Virus record (IMG/VR): IMGVR_UViG_3300025070_000139
Coordinates: 1-32,301 of that record
DNA from: a virus
Reading direction: 5' to 3' (one strand)
Length of the DNA stretch: 32,301 nucleotides
Shown here: positions 1 to 6,765 of the stretch, piece by piece
Position numbering within the stretch: position 1 is the stretch's first letter
Layout of the letters: each line of letters begins with the position of its first letter
Notes under the pieces: generated by a model
Seen by the model: only the letters and a program-made list of their open reading frames with translations
The model's database searches: none
Told to the model about the DNA's origin: nothing
Translations under genes and position numbers: made by a program

Positions 1-719
1 ATGGCACAGGTAATCTAAGTCTTTCAACAACTATTGCTGATGACCAAATTACTAACGATATGCTTGTTAATCCAGGATTTACCGTTTCTGATACATCTAA
101 CTCAGAGACACTTGAGCTTGGTAGCACACTATTTATCGGCGGAACTTCTTCTGAGGTTGAAGTTGCATATAGTGCTGCTCTTAACAAATTCACAGTTGGT
201 CTCCCAGCTTCTGTCAATGTTACAACTAACCTTGATGTTGGCGCTGGTCTTTCTGTAGGTGGTAATGCTGTTATTACAGGTAATATTTCAGCGGCCGGTC
301 TTTCTGCAACAGGAGCTAACGTTTCATTCGCAGATAACTTGTTAGAGCTCGGTGTTAGCAATACAGACCTTGAAGATATTGGCTTCTATGGACAACGTGG
401 TGATGGTATCGGTGGTTCTAACGGATTTGCTGGTGTTGCTTTTGACGAAAGTGCTGATGAATTCATCGCATTTACTTCTTCAGGTGAGCCAACAACAACT
501 GTAGGAACACACTCAGCTGCTGACTTTAAGGTTGCTAAGATGACCACATCAGAAGTTGATTGCTCTGGTGCAGTTGCTGGTCAAATAAGACTTGAAGGTT
601 CAGAACCTGCTTCTGCTTCTGCAAGTGGGACAGCTGGTGATATTCGCTTTGACTCAGGCTTTATCTATGTTTGTGTCTCAACTAATACTTGGAAAAGAGT
701 AGCTATAGGCTCATTCTAA
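1..719 (+). CDS. Tail fibre protein, 3' part (5' end outside window)
   Basis: The reading frame is open from base 3 with no stop before TAA at 717-719, so the gene enters from the left and about 238 residues are visible. The ATG at 60 lies inside the frame and has no ribosome binding site, so it is not the start. The visible part begins with a GTGNLSLSTTIADDQITND stretch like the fibre repeats in the gene at 25339. It continues with Gly/Ser/Ala/Thr-rich, Val-alternating sequence typical of trimeric beta-fibre shafts. The C-terminus (GTAGDIRFDSGFIYVC then TNTWKRVAI) matches a tip segment common in phage fibre proteins. The role would be host-receptor contact. A rho-independent terminator follows 14 bases downstream, so this is the last gene of its transcript. 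The family call is firm; which fibre it is cannot be told. Confidence 0.8.
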   Translation, partial: GTGNLSLSTTIADDQITNDMLVNPGFTVSDTSNSETLELGSTLFIGGTSSEVEVAYSAALNKFTVGLPASVNVTTNLDVGAGLSVGGNAVITGNISAAGLSATGANVSFADNLLELGVSNTDLEDIGFYGQRGDGIGGSNGFAGVAFDESADEFIAFTSSGEPTTTVGTHSAADFKVAKMTTSEVDCSGAVAGQIRLEGSEPASASASGTAGDIRFDSGFIYVCVSTNTWKRVAIGSF

Positions 720-732
720 GATTATTAGGATT

Positions 733-758
733 AACGCAGTTTAAACATTGCGTTTTTT
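733..758 (+). terminator. Rho-independent terminator after the fibre gene
   Basis: AACGCA at 733-738 pairs with TGCGTT at 749-754 around a 10-base loop containing GTTTAAAC. The 3' arm runs into a T tract at 753-758. It sits directly after the fibre stop codon and separates the fibre from the next block. Confidence 0.75.
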
Positions 759-807
759 ATTATTGTTTATATAGAATATTACTTTCTATTAAACAGAGAC
801 AAATGTA

Positions 808-866
808 GACTCCCTATTTTAATAGGTGGAGCCATTTAAGGCACCCACAGGCTGGCGGGGCCTGTG
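808..866 (+). promoter_or_regulatory. Two adjacent leader hairpins, the second GC-rich
   Basis: In the leader of the gene at 907, CTCC (810-813) plus CTAT (814-817) can pair with ATAG (822-825) plus GGAG (828-831), leaving a 2-base bulge. Fifteen bases on, CACAGGC (846-852) pairs perfectly with GCCTGTG (860-866) around a 7-base G-rich loop. The second stem is strikingly GC-rich for this AT-rich genome and no T tract follows, so it is not an intrinsic terminator. It could be an mRNA 5' stability element, a protein-binding site or part of a small RNA. The function is unknown. Confidence 0.45.
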
Positions 867-906
867 ATAGTATGTAGATAAGCCAAAACACAGGAGCAAA
901 AAAATA

Positions 907-1170
907 ATGGGAGCAGAAACACAATTAGTAATGAGTTTAGGGAGTATTTTTGGCCTTGTGGGCTTATTCTATACTTTTCATAAAGATAGCAAAGATACTG
1001 CTAAACAAATTCAAAAATTAGAGACTGAAGTAGAAACATTAAAAGAACATAAGCAAGACATTAAGGAAATAAAACAGGAGATTGACGCGCTTAAAACGAC
1101 AACAGGCTCCATTCAACTAACCTTAGCGAGAATTGATACAAATGTTCAGCATTTAATGGAAGAACGTTAA
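907..1170 (+). CDS. Small membrane-anchored coiled-coil protein (holin-like candidate)
   Basis: An 87-residue protein with AGGAG at 891-895 upstream of the ATG. Residues 7-24 form one hydrophobic, probably membrane-spanning segment. Residues 27-85 are charged and heptad-like (KQIQKLETEVETLKEHKQDI), predicting a coiled coil. A short TM plus coiled coil is a common layout for phage holin-associated or haemolysin XhlA-like proteins, although XhlA usually carries its membrane helix at the C-terminus. It is followed by another small coiled-coil gene at 1235 and then the portal gene. No endolysin is adjacent, so a lysis role is only a guess; a membrane tether during assembly is equally possible. 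Confidence 0.7.
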   Translation: MGAETQLVMSLGSIFGLVGLFYTFHKDSKDTAKQIQKLETEVETLKEHKQDIKEIKQEIDALKTTTGSIQLTLARIDTNVQHLMEER

Positions 1171-1234
1171 AGTTTTACATTACTTTTCACGTTTAAGAGA
1201 TATTTATTAATATATACTTAAAAGGAGAGACACA

Positions 1235-1399
1235 ATGAAAAACGAAAAACAATTTGAAGAAGTTTCAGTTAAAATCAAAACAACACTTGACGAGATTAAT
1301 GCTATGGCAAACTCTATGAATGATAGACTTGATAAAATCATAGCAAATCTCGATATAATATTAGAAAAAGATAAAAAGCAAACTAACAATGAGGAGTAA
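1235..1399 (+). CDS. Small coiled-coil protein, 54 aa, unknown function
   Basis: ATG at 1235 is preceded by AAGGAG at 1222-1227 and the frame ends at TAA 1397-1399. The product is charged and helical, with hydrophobic residues spaced as in a coiled coil (INAMANSMNDRLDKIIANL). It has no membrane segment and no cysteine. Its last codons (GAG GAG) provide the Shine-Dalgarno sequence for the portal gene at 1405, so the two are translated in close succession. The good ribosome binding site and tight fit between neighbours argue that it is real. It could be a partner of the coiled-coil protein at 907. Confidence 0.7.
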   Translation: MKNEKQFEEVSVKIKTTLDEINAMANSMNDRLDKIIANLDIILEKDKKQTNNEE

Positions 1400-1404
1400 A
1401 TTAG

Positions 1405-3960
1405 ATGGCTTGGTATGACATTTTTACAAGAAAATCTGAAGATGAGAACGCTCTTACAAAAAGTGTTGAGCCTTTGGATGTTACTCCCAGTGGTGAGCAC
1501 GTTTTAGAAACAATAGCTAAAGAAGCTAAATATCATAACGTTGACCCATACGACCACGCAAACGCGATGATGATGAATAGTTATGAAGGTAGTGGGAAAA
1601 AATATTACTTTGAAGAAGCGCAATCAGACAAATTAAATGTAGATGCACTAAAAAATCTTTCAAAGCACCATATTATCAGCTCAATCATAGGTAGTCGTAT
1701 AAATCAGTGTGCAGAGTTTGCTCAATATTCACCTGATGAGGATTTAGGTTATAAAATCGTTTTAAAAGACGAACATCAAGAGTTATCAGATGATGATAGA
1801 GAAAACATAAAAGCACTTCAACGCTTTCTTCATCAATGTGGCTCATCTATAGAAGATTACGAGTTAACTTTTGAGAGTTTTATTAGACAAATTATTAGAG
1901 ATAGTTTGATTTATGACCAAGCTTGCTTCGAAATAGTTAAAAATAGAAAAGGACAAATCAGTAGATTTATGCCTGTTGATGCAACAACTATTAAAAAAGC
2001 TCCACTAACTAAAGAAGAAGTAGCAAGAGGTCGTAGAGACGCTGATGGTATTCGTTATGTTCAAGTAATAAACAATAAAGTTGTTGCTGAATATAAACAA
2101 GATGAACTCTGTTTTGGTGTTAGACGTCCTCGTAGTGAGATTAAATCAAAAGGATATGGATATTCAGAGTTATTTGAGTTATACGGTGTGCTTAACAATC
2201 TATTTAATGCAGAAACATATAACGCAGCAAACTTTACAAACGGTATAAATGCAAACGGTATTATTGCTATTAAGTCTAAGATGAACCCTAAGCTATTTAG
2301 AAGTTTTAGACGTGAATTTTATCAAATGCTTAATGGTGTAGGCAATGCAAAACGCACACCACTTATACAATTAGACCCTGATGAGAAAGAAGACATCTCG
2401 TCAATCAATCTTCAGCCTTCTAACAAAGAGATGGAGTATGATACTTGGGTAAACTATTTAATTAAGATTACTTGCTCAGTTTATCAAATTGACCCTGCTG
2501 AAATAGGATTTGTTTTTGGTAATGAGAGCCAAAACAGTAGTTTATTTGGGACAGACCCTTCTGCTCGTGTTTTAATGGGCAAAGAAAAAGGTTTACGTCC
2601 TTTAGTTAGGTCATTACAATCGTGGATTAATCGTTATATTATCGACCAGATTGATGACAGATATAAATTAATATTTACAGGTCTTGACAGTGTTTCTCTA
2701 ATGGATAAGATGAAGTTAGAAGAGCACAAGATGAAATATATGACCTTAAATGAGATACGCACATATCACGATTTACCTGAGTTAGAAGACGGTGATATTC
2801 TTGCAGCTGCTTATACAGCAATTAAGACTGCAGTTATTAAAGAGCAAGGTATTCTTGTTGCCAACGAAGTAGGTAAAGATGATATTGACAGTGATTTAGA
2901 AGAAGTTATTAATGAAGAGCACGAAAAAGAGCTTCAATTAGAAGGTGAAGTAGCACCTAAAACTCCTTCAGAAGACGTAGTCAAAGCAGAGTTTAGTGAT
3001 AAGGAAGTTGAAGCAGAAATGAAGGAAGTAAAAGACCTTACATTTAACTTTGACTATTTAGATAAGATTAACTGGGATAAATTCAGTGATGATGATGCTA
3101 TATTTGAAGTCCCATCTGAAGTAGTAGCTGTTGCTAAAGAATATTATAAACTTAAAGAAGAGTTTGGTGATGAAGTTCAGGGTGGAACAGCTGTAGGTAA
3201 AAAGAGAGTTAATCAATTAGCAAATGGAGAAAAACTCTCGTTAAACATCATTGAAAGAATGTATAGCTTTCTTATAAGGCATAAGAAAAACGCAAAGCCA
3301 TCAAACGAGGATAAACCTTGGACTGATAGAGGATATATCTCATATATGTTATGGGGTGGATTTGAAGCATTAGCTTGGGTAGAAGAATTATTATACGAAG
3401 TAGATAGAAAAACTTCAGAAGATATGGAAAAAGCTAAGGTAGATTTTGACGGAGACGGAGAAGGACACCCAGCACAATACTTTGAAGGATTACCTGAGGA
3501 TATTGCGAGAGAAAGAGAAAAAGAAATAGAAAGACGCCAAGAACATTTCAAGGAGACTGGTGAACAGATTTATGGACCACTCCCTGGAGATGATTACGAT
3601 TTTGATAAAGCTGAACAAAATAAAGGCACTAAGTCTAAGAAAGCTGATGAAGTAAGAGAAGAGATTAAAAAGCCCGGTAAAGATGAATTTATTCGTGCTG
3701 CAAGTAAAGTAAGTGGTGTTTCTAAGAAGATTATTGAAGAAGTATATGATAAAGGTTTAGCTGCTGCAGCAACAAGTGGACATAGACCGGGACAAACACC
3801 ACAATCTTGGGCAAGAGCCCGTTGCTATGCCTTCTTATTTGACAGTAAGAGTGGAGCACGTAAAGCTGATAAGCACTTATGGGATAAACATTTAGAAAGT
3901 AAAAAATCTCTGTCTATAAAAGAAACTAAAGAAATATTTGTAGAAGGATTAAAAGATTAA
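1405..3960 (+). CDS. Portal protein with a long C-terminal extension
   Basis: An 851-residue protein starting 8 bases after GAGGAG (1391-1396). Residues about 60-460 form the portal core: the dodecameric ring at the capsid vertex through which DNA passes and on which the connectors assemble. The stretch at 353-370 (ITCSVYQIDPAEIGF) is typical of phage portals, as is the following segment leading into RPLVRSLQSWIN. The usual portal length is 400-550 residues; this one continues for about 300 more. Residues 593-666 (GKKRVNQLANG, MYSFLIRH, WGGFEALAW) and 754-828 (SGHRPGQTPQSWARARCYAF, GARKADKHLW) look like two small conserved modules that recur at the ends of other phage virion proteins. Their function is not known to me. 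Protease and capsid genes follow, as expected for a portal. Confidence 0.88.
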   Translation: MAWYDIFTRKSEDENALTKSVEPLDVTPSGEHVLETIAKEAKYHNVDPYDHANAMMMNSYEGSGKKYYFEEAQSDKLNVDALKNLSKHHIISSIIGSRINQCAEFAQYSPDEDLGYKIVLKDEHQELSDDDRENIKALQRFLHQCGSSIEDYELTFESFIRQIIRDSLIYDQACFEIVKNRKGQISRFMPVDATTIKKAPLTKEEVARGRRDADGIRYVQVINNKVVAEYKQDELCFGVRRPRSEIKSKGYGYSELFELYGVLNNLFNAETYNAANFTNGINANGIIAIKSKMNPKLFRSFRREFYQMLNGVGNAKRTPLIQLDPDEKEDISSINLQPSNKEMEYDTWVNYLIKITCSVYQIDPAEIGFVFGNESQNSSLFGTDPSARVLMGKEKGLRPLVRSLQSWINRYIIDQIDDRYKLIFTGLDSVSLMDKMKLEEHKMKYMTLNEIRTYHDLPELEDGDILAAAYTAIKTAVIKEQGILVANEVGKDDIDSDLEEVINEEHEKELQLEGEVAPKTPSEDVVKAEFSDKEVEAEMKEVKDLTFNFDYLDKINWDKFSDDDAIFEVPSEVVAVAKEYYKLKEEFGDEVQGGTAVGKKRVNQLANGEKLSLNIIERMYSFLIRHKKNAKPSNEDKPWTDRGYISYMLWGGFEALAWVEELLYEVDRKTSEDMEKAKVDFDGDGEGHPAQYFEGLPEDIAREREKEIERRQEHFKETGEQIYGPLPGDDYDFDKAEQNKGTKSKKADEVREEIKKPGKDEFIRAASKVSGVSKKIIEEVYDKGLAAAATSGHRPGQTPQSWARARCYAFLFDSKSGARKADKHLWDKHLESKKSLSIKETKEIFVEGLKD

Positions 3961-4064
3961 TGAGTGATTTAGAACAACAATGGGCATACTGGATATCTAT
4001 TCAAAGTAAACAACAAGATAAAGTCCCACCTTCAGAATACGGTAAACGTAATAAGTCTAAATAA
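3960..4064 (+). CDS. Tiny protein, 34 aa, translationally coupled to portal
   Basis: ATG at 3960 overlaps the portal stop as TAATG and the frame ends with TAA at 4062-4064. The product is short, Trp/Gln/Lys-rich and hydrophilic (MSDLEQQWAYWISIQSK, then a basic end GKRNKSK). There is no recognisable domain. The coupled start is the same arrangement used at 10320, so translation by re-initiation is plausible. It could also be a chance frame; it needs proteomic support. Confidence 0.5.
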   Translation: MSDLEQQWAYWISIQSKQQDKVPPSEYGKRNKSK

Positions 4065-4068
4065 TATA

Positions 4069-4153
4069 ATATATAACATTGATAGGCAGTTAAGAGTTAA
4101 TCCAAACTAAAAAACAAATAATAATATATATAATACCAATGATAGGCAGTTAA
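4069..4153 (+). repeat. Duplicated leader element, GATAGGCAGTTAA twice 60 bp apart
   Basis: GATAGGCAGTTAA occurs at 4081-4093 and again at 4141-4153. Both copies are preceded by a TATA-rich box: ATATATAACA at 4069-4078 and ATATATAATA at 4126-4135. The second copy ends 2 bases before the ATG at 4156, so the repeat carries its ribosome-binding region (weak AGGCAG). This looks like a tandem duplication of a promoter/leader, giving two possible transcription starts. A conserved regulatory stem or protein site is the alternative. Confidence 0.55.
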
Positions 4154-4155
4154 CA

Positions 4156-4611
4156 ATGACAACATTTCAAGACATATTAAAAAAAGCAAGGTCAGAAGCA
4201 AGACAAACTCTAAATAAATCAAAAGATGTTAGTCGTTTAGCTGACGTTCATAATTTAGATGAACAACCTATAAATACTCATAAAGAAGAAATAAATAAAA
4301 CAGAAGAAAACGTCATTACTATTGGTGATGCTATTATCGAACAGTCTGCAGCTGCAATACAAAAAGTAAAGAAAAGTAAACTAAAAGGTCCTAATGGGGC
4401 AAGTAGAAGAATAGCAAAAGCTATAGCTGCTAAAAACATTAAACTATCACAATTACAAAAAGCATTTACAATTCAGCAAAGATTTGGTTATAAAAGACCT
4501 GAGTGGCACGTTGTAGGAAGTTATGCTTTAGAAGAGCTTCAAAAACTATTAGATAGTGGCAAGCCTCTCAATGAGGCGTTAAATACACAATTTGAGAGGA
4601 AAGATAAATGA
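4156..4611 (+). CDS. Unknown head-module protein between portal and protease
   Basis: A 151-residue protein I do not recognise. The N-terminal half is hydrophilic and probably helical (KKARSEARQTLNKSK). Residues 70-105 are rich in Lys and Ala (AAAIQKVKKSKLKGPNGASR), followed by helices ending RFGYKRPEWHVVGSYALEEL. Its TGA overlaps the protease ATG by 4 bases (ATGA), so the two are co-translated. The position between portal and protease suggests a head-assembly or internal virion role, such as a core or DNA-binding protein given its basic middle. This is inference from position and composition only. Confidence 0.75.
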   Translation: MTTFQDILKKARSEARQTLNKSKDVSRLADVHNLDEQPINTHKEEINKTEENVITIGDAIIEQSAAAIQKVKKSKLKGPNGASRRIAKAIAAKNIKLSQLQKAFTIQQRFGYKRPEWHVVGSYALEELQKLLDSGKPLNEALNTQFERKDK

Positions 4612-5882
4612 GCAAACTTGACGTATTTAGTAAATTTCAGCCTCTAACTTTAAATCTTAATAAAGATGATGAGAAAGAGACTATAGATATTGAAGGCATA
4701 GCAACAACAGAACATCAAGATAGTGCAGGAGAGATTATTCTGCAAGATGGTATTGACTGGAGCTATTGTCTTAAAAATGGTGCATTTAATTACGACCACC
4801 AGAATGAACCACGTTTTATTGTAGGTGCTCCTCAATCCGTTAATAGGATTAAACATAGAGGTAAAAACGCAACATCAATTAAAGGCATTCTTTATGCTAA
4901 AAAACAAATAGTTAAAGACTTAGTCGAAAACTATAAAGCAATGAAGAGCGCAGGAGATATTAGACAATTAGGCTTTAGTATAGAAGGCCAAGTCTTAGCA
5001 AGAGATAATAAAAATCCACATATTATTACTCGTGCGAAGGTTTTAAATGTTTCATTGACACATCAACCTTGTAATACTGAAGCAACTGTAGCTTTAGTTA
5101 AATCTATTTTGACAGATATGGAGAAAACAGAAACTATGGAAAAACAATACGATGATTTGCCTATGACATATAAGCAAAGTAAAATGCTCGAAGACTATTC
5201 TGAAAAGCTTTGTGCATTACTCAAATCAATGCCAATGGATGCAGACTTACCAGAATGGGTCCAAGGAAAGATTACAAAAGCTCTTGATTACCTTCAGGCA
5301 GCATATCACTATCTTGAAGTAGAGATGCAAGAAGAGATGGATAAAGATATTGACGCACTGCGAGAAGAAGTAGTAGATGCTCCCGAAGATGTTGAGCCAC
5401 CACTTTACGATAGAGATAATGATTATCCTCAATCTTTTGAGATGGAAAAGGGATATTATAAGTCTGACGAAGAGATGGATAAAATGGACAGACAACAAAT
5501 GATGGAATATGCTCGTTTCTTAGAAGGTCTTAAGAAAGAGAAAATCGATTACGAAGACGGTGAAGACCCAAAGAGTAAAGCCCAAAAACTTTTAGAAATT
5601 CATCCAGAATTAGCAGACCCTGAGATTATGGCAGAAATACATAGTCAAATGGATAAAATGTCTGACCTAAGTCCTATTCAGCCTGAAAGCTTAGAAGACG
5701 ATGAGCAGCCTTTAGCTTCAGAAGATATGAATATGGAGCCTATGGATAAAGAAGATATGCCTGAGGTAGAAATGCCAGAAGGACTTTCACCTGAAGAATT
5801 GAAGCAACTTATTTTGGGTATGCTTGAAATGGGATTACCTGTCGATAAAATGCAAGAATATATCAAACAATATTGTAGCTAA
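4608..5882 (+). CDS. Prohead maturation protease (U35-like) with acidic C-terminal extension
   Basis: A 424-residue protein starting in an ATGA overlap, with a GAGAGGA Shine-Dalgarno sequence just upstream. Residues 20-165 look like the HK97/T4-type prohead serine protease that trims scaffold and capsid proteins inside the prohead. A candidate catalytic His is H64 (FNYDHQNEP) and a candidate Ser is S124 (RQLGFSIEGQ); the family's beta-strand pattern ends in VLNVSLTHQPCNTEA. Residues 170-424 are strongly acidic and Met/Glu-rich and could be a fused scaffolding segment. They contain DLPEWVQGKITKALDYL at 213-229, a motif I have seen in other phage head proteins. The C-terminus (residues about 390-424) is helical. 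It lies next to the scaffold and capsid genes, its substrates. Confidence 0.85.
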   Translation: MSKLDVFSKFQPLTLNLNKDDEKETIDIEGIATTEHQDSAGEIILQDGIDWSYCLKNGAFNYDHQNEPRFIVGAPQSVNRIKHRGKNATSIKGILYAKKQIVKDLVENYKAMKSAGDIRQLGFSIEGQVLARDNKNPHIITRAKVLNVSLTHQPCNTEATVALVKSILTDMEKTETMEKQYDDLPMTYKQSKMLEDYSEKLCALLKSMPMDADLPEWVQGKITKALDYLQAAYHYLEVEMQEEMDKDIDALREEVVDAPEDVEPPLYDRDNDYPQSFEMEKGYYKSDEEMDKMDRQQMMEYARFLEGLKKEKIDYEDGEDPKSKAQKLLEIHPELADPEIMAEIHSQMDKMSDLSPIQPESLEDDEQPLASEDMNMEPMDKEDMPEVEMPEGLSPEELKQLILGMLEMGLPVDKMQEYIKQYCS

Positions 5883-5900
5883 TAGACAACCCAGATTAAC

Positions 5901-5963
5901 TCTGTTTTTATAGAATTTAAATATATTATTAAACATATAAAAAAATATTTCTATAAAAACAGA
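5901..5963. repeat. 15-bp perfect inverted repeat after the protease gene
   Basis: TCTGTTTTTATAGAA at 5901-5915 is the exact reverse complement of TTCTATAAAAACAGA at 5949-5963, separated by a 33-base AT-only-like spacer. No T tract follows on the + strand. It may be a factor-assisted terminator, an RNase processing stem, or a protein-binding site. Confidence 0.6.
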
Positions 5964-5976
5964 ATAATAAATAAAT

Positions 5977-6010
5977 AAAACTTGCTTTTAATATATAAAG
6001 ATAAAGTTTT
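5977..6010 (+). repeat. Inverted repeat AAAACTT/AAGTTTT just before the GACATC motif
   Basis: AAAACTT (5977-5983) pairs with AAGTTTT (6004-6010) around a 20-base loop containing TATATAAA. The motif CGACATCTAAA starts at the very next base. The same layout (inverted repeat, TATA-like loop, then GACATC) is seen at 8445-8502 and 28001-28055. Confidence 0.4.
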
Positions 6011-6021
6011 CGACATCTAAA
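6011..6021 (+). promoter_or_regulatory. GACATC motif, copy 1
   Basis: CGACATCTAAA. It is one of four intergenic copies (with 8493, 13312 and 28047), all on the + strand at the start of a new gene block, 218 bases before the scaffold start. The function is unknown. Confidence 0.4.
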
Positions 6022-6076
6022 CTAACAAAACATAAAAAAAATATACTTATAACTAAATAAATTAATCAGTTGCAGT

Positions 6077-6086
6077 ATATATAATA
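6077..6086 (+). promoter_or_regulatory. ATATATAATA motif, possible -10 element
   Basis: This exact 10-mer also occurs in the gaps at 4126-4135 and 22036-22045. It contains TATAAT. No good -35 box is visible, so it may be a phage-specific promoter element or chance in AT-rich DNA. Confidence 0.35.
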
Positions 6087-6123
6087 TAGGAACGCGCTAA
6101 AATTCGCTCTAATTGTTTTTCTA

Positions 6124-6152
6124 TTGTCAAGTAAGGTATATTTGTATATATT
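6124..6152 (+). promoter_or_regulatory. Sigma70-like promoter for scaffold and capsid genes
   Basis: TTGTCA at 6124-6129, then 17 bases, then TATATT at 6147-6152. The spacing is ideal and both boxes are one or two mismatches from consensus. Transcription would begin near 6159 and give a leader of about 70 bases for the gene at 6229. Confidence 0.55.
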
Positions 6153-6228
6153 GCACAAACAATAGCAACAAGCAAAGCCTATGCAAACGGCATCAAATAA
6201 GATTATAAATTCTATAGGAGAAAACACA

Positions 6229-6753
6229 ATGTCAGAAACTAATAATAATGTTGAGACAATCCTTACTGAGATTAAGGAAACTCTCGAAATTGAAAATAAA
6301 GTTTCAACAGAGCTTGCTAAGTCAGCAGACGCCTTAGTAGCCGAGCATACGGCTAAGTTTGAAGGTCTAAGCAAATCTGTAGATGAACTTTCAGCAAAAC
6401 TTGACAGCATCCTTAACGCAGTAGCTGCTCTTAACATCCCTTCACAAGAGGATATTGAGAAAGCAATTGAAGTTAAAGCTGAAGAGATTACGAAAAACGT
6501 TGAAGAAAAAACTGAAGAGCTTAATAAAAAGGTAGAAGACCTTGAGAATGAGCCAGTAGTTAAATCAGCAACTGTAGTCGTAGAAGAAGAAGTTAGCGTA
6601 GAAGCTCCAGAAGCTGCTGCTCCAACTCGCACCGAATTAATTAACAAAGCTATGGCAGAGCTATCTTCTGCCTCTTTCGAAAGAAAAGCCCAACTCTTTA
6701 AAGCGATTAGTCGTCTTGAGGCGGGTGTAGATATTGATAAAGTAAATTTTTAA
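6229..6753 (+). CDS. Probable scaffolding (prohead core) protein
   Basis: I chose ATG 6229 because AGGAG at 6216-6220 lies 8 bases upstream; an in-frame ATG at 6181 has no such site. The 174-residue product is acidic and almost wholly helical. Residues 5-65 and 80-115 have heptad patterns (EEITKNVEEKTEELNKKVED). A Glu/Ala/Pro linker follows, then a compact C-terminal helix region (RTELINKAMAELSSASFERK). Small size, acidity, coiled coils and placement directly before the major capsid gene fit a scaffolding protein that templates the prohead and is removed by the protease. No sequence motif proves it; a capsid-associated minor protein is the alternative. It ends 12 bases before the capsid start. 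Confidence 0.65.
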   Translation: MSETNNNVETILTEIKETLEIENKVSTELAKSADALVAEHTAKFEGLSKSVDELSAKLDSILNAVAALNIPSQEDIEKAIEVKAEEITKNVEEKTEELNKKVEDLENEPVVKSATVVVEEEVSVEAPEAAAPTRTELINKAMAELSSASFERKAQLFKAISRLEAGVDIDKVNF

Positions 6754-6765
6754 GGAGAATACATA

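Larger units (their letters stand above)
5883..6228 (+). other. 346-bp AT-rich regulatory gap before scaffold and capsid genes
   Basis: I find no convincing gene here. In order it holds a 15-bp perfect inverted repeat (5901-5963), a second inverted repeat (5977-6010), the CGACATC motif (6011), a copy of ATATATAATA (6077-6086) and a sigma70-like promoter (6124-6152). A 48-base in-frame extension of the next gene from ATG 6181 lacks a ribosome binding site. The dense signals suggest that transcription of the capsid gene is controlled here. Confidence 0.6.

Noticed and set aside
1-59. ATG at base 1 as a gene start
   Set aside because: That frame reads ATG GCA CAG GTA ATC TAA and stops at once; the real frame is offset by two bases and continues from outside the window.
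1163-1193. Imperfect hairpin over the stop codon of the 907 gene (AACG, AAAGT / ACTTT, CGTT)
   Set aside because: It has an internal loop and no T tract, so I do not call it a terminator.
4269-4276. TATAAATA box inside the 4156 gene
   Set aside because: It lies within coding sequence (Pro-Ile-Asn-Thr codons) with no gene start nearby; probably chance.
6181-6228. Upstream in-frame ATG giving a 190-aa scaffold protein
   Set aside because: It has no ribosome binding site, while AGGAG lies 8 bases before ATG 6229. The extra 16 residues are unlike the acidic coiled-coil rest of the protein.
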